Assembly: GCF_902501965.1 (NCBI RefSeq) | Contig: NZ_CABWID010000010.1 | Coordinates: forward strand, 310,001 to 374,000 | Length of the DNA stretch: 64,000 nt | From: Collinsella sp. AK_207A | Lineage (GTDB): Bacteria; Actinomycetota; Coriobacteriia; Coriobacteriales; Coriobacteriaceae | Reading direction: 5' to 3' | Part shown: one piece after another, positions 41,964-52,600 of the stretch | How positions within the stretch are numbered: the stretch's first letter is position 1 | How the letters are laid out: every line of letters starts with the position of its first letter | The notes under the pieces: model-generated | Seen by the model: only the letters and a program-made list of their open reading frames with translations | Told to the model about the DNA's origin: nothing | Databases searched by the model: none | Program-made: the position numbers and the translations under genes

Positions 41964-44900
41964 ATGGTGCGGAAATCGAACGGGGGGTGGCTCCGGGCCC
42001 TGGTGGCGGCGTTCTTGGGATTGACCCTCGCAGGCCCGGTCCCGGCGCTTGCCCAAGCGGCCGATCACGGCGGCGGAGCGGTGAAGATCGCCCAGACCGA
42101 TGACACGGTCACCATCGGCAACGACTACCTCACCCGCACGTTCTCCAAGGTGGACGGCGGCTGGAAGACGATCGAGCTCGACAACAGACGCATCGGCAAG
42201 AAGCTCGTGCCGCAGGACGGCTCCGAGGACTTCATCGTGAACCTGGTCGCCTCCGAGGATGATCGCACGCCCGCGGTGACCCCCACCAAGAGACTCGACC
42301 GCTCCGCGTGGACGTACACCATCTCCAACGCCTCCGGCCAGCAGTTCTCGGCCGCCCAGGCGGCGAAGCTCTTCGATGGCAGCCTGGACACCAATGTCGA
42401 CGAGTACACCATGCCCGGCTACCCCATCTCGGTCGTGATCGACCTGGGCAGCGAGCAGACCGTCGGCAGCTTCTCCTACAACAAGCGCCCCGGCTTCTCC
42501 GATGCCGCCTACGGCATCAACGGTACCATGGGCAAGTACAAGCTTTACGTGAGCGATGACGGGCAGAGCTGGACCGCCGCCGGCGAGGGCGAGTTCACCC
42601 GCGCGGACTACAACCTGCACGACGCGAACGGCCTCCACAACGTGGGCGACACCGTCTACGGCAACTTTGACAAGCCGCGCACGGCCCGCTACGTGAGGAT
42701 CGACCAGCACTCGGATGCCCTGGGCGCTACCCAGGAGTTCTCGGGTGCCGAGCTCAACCTCTTCGAGGACCAGGGCACCGCGGCCACCAAGGGCAACACG
42801 GCCATCAAGGCGAGCGACCTCAAGCTCGCCCGCGTCACCGTGGACGACGATAAGAACACCGTTCGCGCCGAGTTCTCCCCTGTCGAGCTCGGTGGCGTGA
42901 CGTGGCAGATCGCCCAGGTGACCGCCATGGAGGACGGCGCTCACTACATGAACAGCTACCTCGAGATCAAGGCGAGCAACCCGTCCGCCCGCGCCATCGA
43001 CTACATCGAGCTCGACCGCTTCATCCTGCCCCGGGACGTCGAGGGCCTCTGGAGCATCCCCGACCTGAGCCAGGTCTCCTCCATGTGGATCGGGAAGCAC
43101 GAGCTGATGCTCGGCCAGCCCATCTACGCCGACGGTATGTTCTTCGGCTCGGAGTTTCCGGCTGAGGACTCGGACGTCAAGGGCGACGCCATGCAGATGC
43201 GCTACTACAGCGGCAAGACCATCGCGAAGATGGCCGAGGACGGCCAGACCGTGAACGAGGCCGGCAATACCTTCCGCACCTGGAGCAACGTGGTGGGCGC
43301 CGCCAAGGGCACCGACACCGCCGTGGTGCAGACCGACTTCTTCTCCTACATCGACGACATCGCCACGCCCAGCGACTTCCGCAAGCAGTACAACTCCTGG
43401 TACGACAACATGATGAACATCGATGACGCGAGCATCGAGAAGTCGTTCCTGGGTTCCGAAAAAGGGCTTTCCCAGAATGGCGTGGAGCCCCTGGATTCCT
43501 ATGTGGTGGACGACGGCTGGAACTCCTACTACAACGAGCTGAATAACGTCGATCCCTCCTCCTCCGCCGGTACCACCTACAACAAGACGGGCTTCTGGGA
43601 GTTCAACGAGAAGTTCCCCAACGAGCTGTACACCTCCACCTCCCTCGCCCATAACCTGCAGAGCTCCTTCGGCATCTGGGTCGGTCCCCAGGGCGGCTAC
43701 AACTATTTCGGCGCCTTTGCCGACTACCTTGCCAGCAAGGGCACCGGCGAGGTGCAGAACGACTACTGGAAGTGCATCGACACCGGCAGCCGCACCTACA
43801 TCAAGAACTTCCAGAACCGGTTCCTGGACTACCAAGAGCGTTTCGACATCGATTACTGGAAGTGGGACGGCTTCGCCCTGCGCCCCTGCACCAACGCCAG
43901 CCACAACCACATGACCGGCGGCACGGACAACATGTACTACACGAGCGACATGTGGGAGGCCTGGACCGACCTCTTCGAGACCTTCCGTGCCGCCCGCGCC
44001 AAGGAGGGCAAGGACCTCTGGATCAACGCGACGTGCTACGTCAACCTCTCCCCGTGGATGCTCCAGTGGGTGAACACCATCTGGGTGCAGGACTCCGGCG
44101 ACACCGGCCAGGCTGCGAACGCCGGCGCCGCGCGCCATCAGCAGAAGATCTACTACCGCGACCACGTGTACTACAACCTGTACAAGCAGAACCAGATCCA
44201 GTTCCCGTTGAAGAACATCTACAACCACGACCCCATCTACGGCGTGTCCGACGCTTCCTCTGCCACCACGGACGTGTTCCGCGAGTACCTGCTGGACAAC
44301 GCCATGCGCGGCACCGCCTTCTGGGAGCTCTACTTCTCGCCGTCCATCATGGACGACGCCAAGTGGCAGGTGACGGCCGACGTGCTGGACTTCGCCGAGA
44401 AGAACTTCGATGTGCTGCAGAACGCCAAGCTGTTCGCGGCCGATGGCGCCTTCCAGGGTACCGATCCGGCCAGCACCGTCTCCGGCGTCTACGGCTACTC
44501 CGCCTGGAAGGGCGTGCGCGGCATCGTGTCCTTCGTCAACCCCACGGAAACCGAGCAGACCTATAGCCTGAAGCTCACCGACATCGTGGGTGTGCCGCAG
44601 GGCATGAAGGACCTCGCCACCACGCAGATCTACCCGTATGCGAGCGAGGCTGTCACCGGCGAGACCGTCTCCTACGGCGACACCGTGACCGTGAAGCTCC
44701 CGGCGCACTCCAGCAAGATTCTGCAGTTCGGCAAGACCGATGAGGCCAAGCCCGCCATCGAGAGTGCCAAGGTGCAGCCCCGTGGCACCGTCCGCGTGCG
44801 CTTCACCACCCGCATGAGCGACGCCGCGACCTTCAAGATCGACGGTGCCGCCGCCGAGGCGAAGCTCCTGGACGACTACCGCACCTTCGAGATCACCCCT

Positions 44901-46553
44901 GCCGAGGGCAAGGCCAAGGCCGGCCAGACCCTCACCGTCGCGGGCATCAGGAGCTACTACGGTGTCCCGGCCGCCGACGCGGACGTGAAGGTGGCCGCCT
45001 CCGGTGACATCGCGACGCTGGCGACCGATGACGACGCCAAGGATGCCGGGCTCGCGTCCTTCAAGAACGACGCGAGCGATCAGCCCGTCTTCGCGGCTCC
45101 CGCCAAGGCCGTCGAGCTTGCCAAGGCCGGTATCTCCGGCACGGGCGACTTCGCCGTGAGCCTGGGCGTGAGCACCTCCTCCACCGGCGCCGCGCTGCTC
45201 TCCCAGGGCGACGACTGGGCCCTCTCCATCGACGACGAGGGCTACGCGACCTTCACCGTGGGCAAGCTCTCGGTGTCTAGCAAGCACGACGTGACCACCG
45301 TCACCAGCAAGGCGACGGGCACCTTTGGGACGGACGCCTACCAGCCCACCCAGACAAAGACGGAGACCGCGGGCAGGGTGGCCGACGGCACGATACATGC
45401 CATCCAGGCCGTTCGCGAGCTCAACGGCGAGCTCAAGCTCTATGTGGATGGCGAGCTCGTGAACTCCGCCTACGACAAGGGCAAGAAAGCCGACCTCTCC
45501 GGCGCGGCCGTGACCCTCGGCTCCAAGAAGCTCGCCGGGTACGTGGCCGACGTCCACGTGAAGAACTCCGCAACCTACTACGACGATGCCGCCGAACAGG
45601 CCAAGAGCCTCTCCATCGGCATCACCTCCAAGACCCTCTCCCAGAAGGGTTGGACGGCCACGGCATGCTCCGAGGCCACCTCGACCCCCGGCACGGGCGG
45701 CGATGGCGCGGCGGCCGACACGGTGGACGGCAACACGGCCACCTATTGGCACAGCAACTATGCCGGCCAGGACACTTGCACGGGCGCCCACTGGCTCAAG
45801 GTCGACTTCGGCAAGGACACCTCCTTCGATAACCTCGTCTACACCGGCCGCGCCGGTGGCGGCAACGGCGACTGGGAGCGGGTGAAGATCGTGGGCATCA
45901 AGGATGACGGCACCGAGGTCGTGATCCGCGACACCGCCGACGTGAAGCTCGACGGCGCGCGCCAGGCGACCTTCTCCTTCGACGAGCCGCAGACCTTCCG
46001 GGCCGTGCGCTTCGAGATCACGGGCAAGGGCGGTTTCGCCTCCGCGGCCGAGATCACCGCGACCGTGAACGTGAAGCAGGTGGACGGTACCAAGGTGAAC
46101 GAGCTCAAGGCCTACGCCGCCGAGCTCGCCGCCAAGGTTAATGCCGACGACTACACCGAGGATAGCTACCAAGCCTTCGTAGCCGCGATCAAGGCCGTGG
46201 ATGCCCTGAGCCCCTTCAGCGCCGACGACGCGGCCAAGGTCGATGACCTGCGCTCCAAGCTGGACGCCGCACACGCCGCCCTGGTCAAGAAGCCGACGAC
46301 CCCCGATCCCGGCCCGACCGATCCCGGTCAGAAGCCCGACACCAAGCCCGGTCAGAAGCCCGATACCAAGCCCGAGCAGAAGCCTGGCTCCGACCAAAAC
46401 GGCTCCGAGACCGTCCCGACCAAGAAGCCCGCGGGCAAGCAGACGGGTTCGCTGCCCCGTACCGGTGACGACTCGGCTCTGCCCATCATCGCCGTCGCCG
46501 TGGCCGGTGTGGCCGTGATCGCCGTGGCCGTGGTGCTCAGGCGCAAGAAGTAG
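41964..46553 (+). CDS. Secreted LPxTG-anchored GH36-like glycosidase (alpha-galactosidase / alpha-GalNAcase candidate)
   Basis: 1529 residues; ATG 41964 follows GAAGGGAG. The signal peptide ends near ALAQAA (about 32). The N-terminal beta-sandwich carries an inserted F5/8-type-C domain (about 105-265). The barrel has VDDGWNSYY, FNEKFPNEL, FGIWVGPQGG and DYWKWDGFALRPC, with D635 as likely nucleophile, and WVQDSGDTGQ with D710 as likely acid/base. This order is that of clan GH-D (GH27/GH36), so alpha-Gal or alpha-GalNAc is the inferred target, for example blood-group caps. Other close families are not excluded. Then come a LamG-like domain (about 1030-1215), a CBM32-like domain (about 1225-1370), FIVAR, a Lys-Pro linker, LPRTG (1497-1501), a helix and an RRKK tail. 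GH31 follows 139 bases later. Confidence 0.82.
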   Translation: MVRKSNGGWLRALVAAFLGLTLAGPVPALAQAADHGGGAVKIAQTDDTVTIGNDYLTRTFSKVDGGWKTIELDNRRIGKKLVPQDGSEDFIVNLVASEDDRTPAVTPTKRLDRSAWTYTISNASGQQFSAAQAAKLFDGSLDTNVDEYTMPGYPISVVIDLGSEQTVGSFSYNKRPGFSDAAYGINGTMGKYKLYVSDDGQSWTAAGEGEFTRADYNLHDANGLHNVGDTVYGNFDKPRTARYVRIDQHSDALGATQEFSGAELNLFEDQGTAATKGNTAIKASDLKLARVTVDDDKNTVRAEFSPVELGGVTWQIAQVTAMEDGAHYMNSYLEIKASNPSARAIDYIELDRFILPRDVEGLWSIPDLSQVSSMWIGKHELMLGQPIYADGMFFGSEFPAEDSDVKGDAMQMRYYSGKTIAKMAEDGQTVNEAGNTFRTWSNVVGAAKGTDTAVVQTDFFSYIDDIATPSDFRKQYNSWYDNMMNIDDASIEKSFLGSEKGLSQNGVEPLDSYVVDDGWNSYYNELNNVDPSSSAGTTYNKTGFWEFNEKFPNELYTSTSLAHNLQSSFGIWVGPQGGYNYFGAFADYLASKGTGEVQNDYWKCIDTGSRTYIKNFQNRFLDYQERFDIDYWKWDGFALRPCTNASHNHMTGGTDNMYYTSDMWEAWTDLFETFRAARAKEGKDLWINATCYVNLSPWMLQWVNTIWVQDSGDTGQAANAGAARHQQKIYYRDHVYYNLYKQNQIQFPLKNIYNHDPIYGVSDASSATTDVFREYLLDNAMRGTAFWELYFSPSIMDDAKWQVTADVLDFAEKNFDVLQNAKLFAADGAFQGTDPASTVSGVYGYSAWKGVRGIVSFVNPTETEQTYSLKLTDIVGVPQGMKDLATTQIYPYASEAVTGETVSYGDTVTVKLPAHSSKILQFGKTDEAKPAIESAKVQPRGTVRVRFTTRMSDAATFKIDGAAAEAKLLDDYRTFEITPAEGKAKAGQTLTVAGIRSYYGVPAADADVKVAASGDIATLATDDDAKDAGLASFKNDASDQPVFAAPAKAVELAKAGISGTGDFAVSLGVSTSSTGAALLSQGDDWALSIDDEGYATFTVGKLSVSSKHDVTTVTSKATGTFGTDAYQPTQTKTETAGRVADGTIHAIQAVRELNGELKLYVDGELVNSAYDKGKKADLSGAAVTLGSKKLAGYVADVHVKNSATYYDDAAEQAKSLSIGITSKTLSQKGWTATACSEATSTPGTGGDGAAADTVDGNTATYWHSNYAGQDTCTGAHWLKVDFGKDTSFDNLVYTGRAGGGNGDWERVKIVGIKDDGTEVVIRDTADVKLDGARQATFSFDEPQTFRAVRFEITGKGGFASAAEITATVNVKQVDGTKVNELKAYAAELAAKVNADDYTEDSYQAFVAAIKAVDALSPFSADDAAKVDDLRSKLDAAHAALVKKPTTPDPGPTDPGQKPDTKPGQKPDTKPEQKPGSDQNGSETVPTKKPAGKQTGSLPRTGDDSALPIIAVAVAGVAVIAVAVVLRRKK

Positions 46554-46563
46554 ACCCCTAACT

Positions 46564-46601
46564 GCCCGCGCCGCGCGCATTCCGGGCGCTGCGGCGCGGG
46601 C
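46564..46601 (+). terminator. GC hairpin between the GH36-like and GH31 genes
   Basis: GCCCGCGCCGC (46564-46574) pairs perfectly with GCGGCGCGGGC (46591-46601). There is no T run, so it may only partly reduce read-through into GH31. Confidence 0.5.
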
Positions 46602-46692
46602 CCATTCCAAAGACCCCCTGCCGGATGGGACCAAAAGCTGCAGGAAAGATCCGGGCGCGCCGGCTGCGCCCATCGTTAGAAAGGACGACCCC

Positions 46693-49600
46693 ATGGCCAA
46701 TCTTGACCCGTTCCACCGTGAGCGCCCCGGGGCGGTGAGGCGCATCTTCGCCGCCGCGGCCGTGGCATTCGCCATCGCGAGCCCGCTCGTGGCACCCAAC
46801 CTTGCCTACGCCGATTACTCGGGTTCCCTGAAGTCCGTCGAGGCCGCGACCGTCGACTCTGGTAAGGATTACGTGGTGAACGTGACCTTCAACGACGGCG
46901 TGCAGGGCAAGATCACCTTCCTCGAGGACGGTATCTTCCGCTACAACGTGGACCCCTCGGGCGAGTTCTCCGAATACGCCACCCCGCGCAGCAAGGACCA
47001 TACGGCCAAGATCCCCGCGCAGCCCGATACCTCCAGCAGCTACGCGCATCCCAAGGCGACCGTGAAGGACGCGGGCGACGCGTTCGAGATCACCTCGGGC
47101 GACACCACCGTCGTGCTGGACAAGGCCACGGCCAAGCTGTCCGTCAAGGTCGGCGAGAAGACCGTGATGCGGGAGAAGCAGGCGCTCACCCTCACCGATA
47201 ACGCTACCACGCAGACGGTGGAGAAGGAGGGCGGCGAGAGCTTCTTCGGCGGCGGCACGCAAAACGGCCGCTTCATCCACACGGGCCAGTCTATCGACAT
47301 CGTGAACAACAACACGTACGTGGACGGCGGCGTGTCCTCGCCTAACCCGTTCTACTGGACGAGCGACGGCTACGGCGTGCTGCGCAACACCTTCTCGCAA
47401 GGCGGCTACGACTTCGGCAAGACCACGGGCGACGAGGTGGTGGCCGAGCATCAGGAAGACGAGTTCGACGCCTACTATTTCGTGACGGACGCCACAGGCT
47501 ACAAGAACGTCGCGCAGGACCTGCTCCAGGACTACTTCAAGGTCACGGGCAATCCGGTCCTGCTGCCTGCCTACGCCTTCTACCTGGGCCACTACAACGC
47601 GTACAACCGCGACATGTGGTCCGATACCGCCCAGAGCGGCTATAGAGCGTGGAGGATCTGGGGCCATAGCGCCGCCGGCTCGGCCACGCCCGATACCACC
47701 CGCTACGAGAAGGGCGGCACCGGCACCAAGATGGAGGCTGGCTCCACCGTCGAGACCCTGAACGGCGACGCGCCCACCGTCTCCACCCAGAACATCCCCG
47801 AGGGCGTGAAGACCGACGAGAAGTACTCCGCGCGCGCCGTGGTGGACGAGTACCTCGACTACGACATGTCGCTCGGCTACTTCCTGCCCAACGACGGCTA
47901 CGGCGCTGGCTACGGGCAGAACGGCTACGACGTCACCGGCGGCGTGAACGCCGACGGCTCGAGCTCCGCCGAGCGCCTGGCCGCGGTGGCCGCCAACGTG
48001 GACAACCTCAAGCGCTTCCGCGACTACGCCAAGGAAAAGGGCGTGGAGACGGGCCTCTGGACCCAGTCGAACCTCTCGCCCGACTCAAACGCCTCCACTC
48101 CCTGGCATACGCTGCGCGACTTCTCCGCTGAGGTGAAGACCGGCGGCGTCACCACCCTCAAGACCGACGTGGCCTGGGTGGGCTCGGGCTACTCCTTCGG
48201 CCTCAACGGCACCAAGACCGCCTACGATATCGTCACCACGAGGGACGGCGACTCCGGTATCCGTCCCAACATCGTCACCCTGGACGGCTGGGCGGGCAGC
48301 CAGCGTTTCGCCGGCGTGTGGACCGGCGACCAGACGGGCGGCAATTGGGAGTACATCCGCTTCCACGTGCCCACGTTCATCGGCCAGAGCCTCTCGGGCA
48401 ACCCCAACATCGGCTCCGACATGGACGGCATCTGGGGCGGTAACCCCATCGTCGCCACCCGCGACTACCAGTGGAAGTCCTTCGCCCCGCTGATGCTGGA
48501 CATGGACGGCTGGGGCTCCTACGCCAAGATGCCCTACAGCTACGGCGACCCGTACACGGGCATCAACCGCATGTACCTCAAGCTCAAGAGCTCGCTCATG
48601 CCCTACATCTACACAACGGCGGCGAGCGCGGCGAACATCGACACCGGCAACGGCGACGCGGGCCTGCCCATCGTGCGCGCCATCCTGCTGTCCGATAACT
48701 CCGAGTACGCGGCGAGCACGGCCACGCAGTACGAGTACACGCTGGGCGAGAACATCCTGGTGGCGCCCATCTACCAGAACACCGACGGCGACGCCGCCAA
48801 CGGCGGCCTGGGCGACGGCAACGACGTCCGCAACAACATCTACCTGCCCGGCACCGAAGACGACGTCTGGGTGGATTACTGGACGGGCAAGCAGTACCGC
48901 GGCGGCCAGGTGCTCAACAACTTCGACGCACCCATCTGGAAGCTTCCGGTGTTCGTGAAGGCCAACGCCATCATTCCGATGTACAAGCCCAACGACAACC
49001 CAAACAAGACGGACCGCACCAAGCGCGACGTGGAGTTCTTCGCCACGGCGGGCGAGGGTAGCTACACCCAGTACGAGGACACGGGTACCTACATCCAGAA
49101 CAAGACGGACACCTCCGATGAGGCGTACGGCACCGAGGACAACATCTCCTACGGCAGCCACGTGTCCACCACCTACACCTCCCAGGTGGACGGCGACACG
49201 GCCACCTTCACGGCCAAGAAGTCCGAGGGCAGCTACACGGGCTACAAGCCCGAGCGCACCACGACCTTCGTGGTGAATGCCTCCGCCGAGCCCCAGAGCC
49301 TCGTGGCCAAGAACGGTGACGCCCAGCTCAAGCTCACCAAGGTGAACAGCCAGGAGGCCCTGGAGGCCGCCGAGCCCAAGGCGGGCGAGGCCGTGTACTT
49401 CTACAACGAGACCCCCAACCTCAACTACAACGCCACCTCCGACAGCGAGGCCGTTCGCAACGAGGAGTTCTCCAAGACCGCCATCACCACCACGCCCAAG
49501 CTGTACGTGAAGTTCGCCAAGACCGATGTGTCCAAGAGCGCCCAGACCCTCACCGTGAAGGGCTTTGAGAACGACGGCCACCTGCCCACGATCGGCCTGG

Positions 49601-52600
49601 ACAAGAACCTCGCTGTGCCGACGGGCCTGGCCGCAGCCGAGGAGACCAAGACTTCCACGAGCATCAAGCTCACCTGGAACAAGGTCGAGGGCGCCACGGG
49701 GTACGAGCTCAAGGTGGACGGCACCGTCTTCTCCGTGGGGGACGTGTCCGAGTACAACCACACCGACCTCTCCTACAACAGCACGCACGTCTACCAGGTG
49801 CGTTCCCGCGGCGAGAACGGTTACTCCGAGTGGAGCGATGTCCTCACCTCGACCTCGCTGAAGGACCCGTGGCGAAACGCCCCCGAGCCCGAGACAATCA
49901 CCTGGACGAAGGGCGATAGCTGGGGCGCCGTGAAGAACGCTTTCGACCACAAGGTCGACGACAAGATGTTCCACTCCACCAACGGCGACGCCGTGGGCGA
50001 GCCCATGACCATCGACTACGGCAAGGCCTACCAGCTTGACAAGTTCGTCTACGTGCCGCGCCAGGACAACGGCGGCAACGGCAACGTGGGCAAGATGAAG
50101 CTCGAGACCAGCATGGACGGCGTCCACTGGCAGGAGCACGAGACCGACACCTGGGATAACTCCGGTGCGGACAAGCTCGCCGCCAAGACCGTGAACCTCG
50201 CCGGCACCACGGCGCGCTACCTGCGCCTCACGGTCGAGCAGTCCACGGGCGGCTTCTTCTCCGCGGCCGAGATGACGCTCTACAAGGTCGACGGCACCAC
50301 CGGCTCCCAGATCGGCGCTATCAACGGCAGCGCGACGGTGACCGATGCGGCCTACCAGCACCTCAAGGGCAACTGCCTGGGCCGCGAGAACCGCGAGCCC
50401 ATGGTCGACCAGTTCAACACCCATGTGGCCAAGCACGGCGCCGACTACAACCTCAACGGCGCCTTCGACGCTTACGACATGTCCTTTACCATGAGCGCGC
50501 TGGACGGCGGCACCAAGAAGACCGGCAAAGTCGACGGCAACGTGGCCGTCGTGCCCAGCGCCACCGACGCCAAGGCGGGCGACGTCATCAGCGTCGACGT
50601 GCTCGCGGACGACGTGAAGAACGCCAACGCCCTCGGCGCACTCGTGCACTACGACAGCTCCAAGTTCGAGTTCGTGGCCGGCAGCATCACCCAGGACGGC
50701 TCCATCTCCCAGATGGAGAACCTCTCCGTGGCGCAGGGCGGCTTCACGGATGGCATCCAGAGCGTGAACCTGGCCTTCTTGAACCGGGGCGACCAGAAGC
50801 TCTACAGCGGCTCCGGCGTGGTGGCGAGCTTCAAGCTGCGCGCCAAGGCCGACACCTCCACGGCGAGCATCGCTACCCAGGCAAAGGCGTCCTCCACGAG
50901 CATCACCTCCACAGCCTGGGTCATCGGCCCCAAGGAGGACTTCAAGGAGACCGTGAACGACGGTACCGTGACGTTCCCCGAGGTACCCAGCGACACCAAG
51001 GCCGAGTACGGTCAAGAGGCGTTCGACATCACCATGACGAACGACAAGCTCGTGAGCGACGACGGCACTAACGCGGCCAAGCTGCTCCAGAACACGAACG
51101 GCTACGCCCCGCTGTTCGACGGCGACGAGCAGAGCGGTGAGTTCGAGTTCAAGTGGGATATCGCGGCCAATCAGGTGGACGGCAAGCTGCCTGGCTACGT
51201 GAAGCTCCCCACCACGCTGCACTTCGCCATGAAGAAGCCGGGCGTGATGAGCGACGTGCAGGTGCTCTCCCGCACGGCCGGCAACGGCGTGGTGAAGAGC
51301 ATCAAGGCGAGCATCACCTTCGAGGATGGCACCGTGCAGGAGTTCGCGGGCGGCAAGTACGACACCCAGCAGGACGTCTACACCTTCACCGTCTCGGACG
51401 CGAACAAGGCCAAGAAGGTCACGCGCGTCGACATCACGCCGCTGACCTCCACCGGCACGGCGTCCGATGCGGAGGCTCCCGACAACCGTATGCTCACCCT
51501 GCGCGAGATCAACTTCAACTACGTCAAGTCTGCGCCCAAGGTGCAGTCCGTCGAGCTGGGTGAGAACAAGACGTCCATCTACGTAGATGACCTTACGCCG
51601 GTCAAGGCCACCGTCACCACCGACGGCAACGCCTACCCCTACTTCACGGTGGAGAGCTCCGACCCGTCCGTGGCGAGCATCTCGGCGGTGCAGGACGGCG
51701 ACGACGTGAAGTACTACGCCCGCGGCAACAAGCCCGGCAAGGTCACTATCACGGTGGCGTCCAAGCTCGATCCTTCCAAGACCGCCAGCTACGAGCTCGA
51801 GGTCAAGGAGGGCGTGAACACGTCCGCGCTGCAGGCGGCGCTCACCAAGGCCGCGGGCTACAGCAAGGACGCCTACACGTCCGAGAGCTATGCCAAGCTG
51901 GCCGACGCCGTCGCCGCGGCCAACAAGCTGCTGGCCGGCGAGTACACCAAGACCCAGGTCGCGGATGCCACCACGGCCATCGAGAAGGCCATCGAGGGCC
52001 TCGAGATGCGGAAGATCGATGAGAAGACCCTCATCAACACCAAGGCCGATTCCGGCGTGTCGGTTGCCGACAAGTCCAGCCAGGCCGGCGAGAGCCCGGC
52101 CGAGGGCGTGCTCGACTACGACGAGTCCACGATCTGGCACAGCAGCTACAACGGCCCGGTGCTGCCCCAGTACGTGATCTTCGACCTCGGTAAGGACTAC
52201 GACCTCACCGACGTCACCTTCCTGCCGCGCCAGGACGGCGGTACCAACGGAGACATCTTCGAGGCGCAGGTCATCGTGGGCGACTCCGTGGAGACGCTGA
52301 AGGGCGGCAACGGCGTCGTCATGGGCACCTTCGAGTTCGACAACAACGGCGTCACGCTGAAGAACCGCGACCAGTGGAAGCAGATGAGCTTTGGCGCGGC
52401 CCAGACCCGCTATGTCATGGTGAAGGTGCTGCACGCCGGCGGGCAGTCCATCGACGAGTACTGCTCTATGAGTGAGATTCGTTTCTACGGCTCCGAGCAC
52501 AAGGAGCAGGGCGAGGTCAAGAAGGACGCGCTGCAGAAGCTCTACGACGAGTACGCGGGCAAGAAGCTCGAGGCCGCGGACTACACCGAGGCGAGCTGGA

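Noticed and set aside
41775-46799. A 1674-codon open frame on the - strand opposite the GH36-like gene
   Set aside because: It is a shadow of GC-biased codon use. It is made of Gly/Val/Leu/Arg/Ala/His-rich nonsense, has no ribosome site, and runs exactly antisense to a gene with recognisable catalytic motifs.
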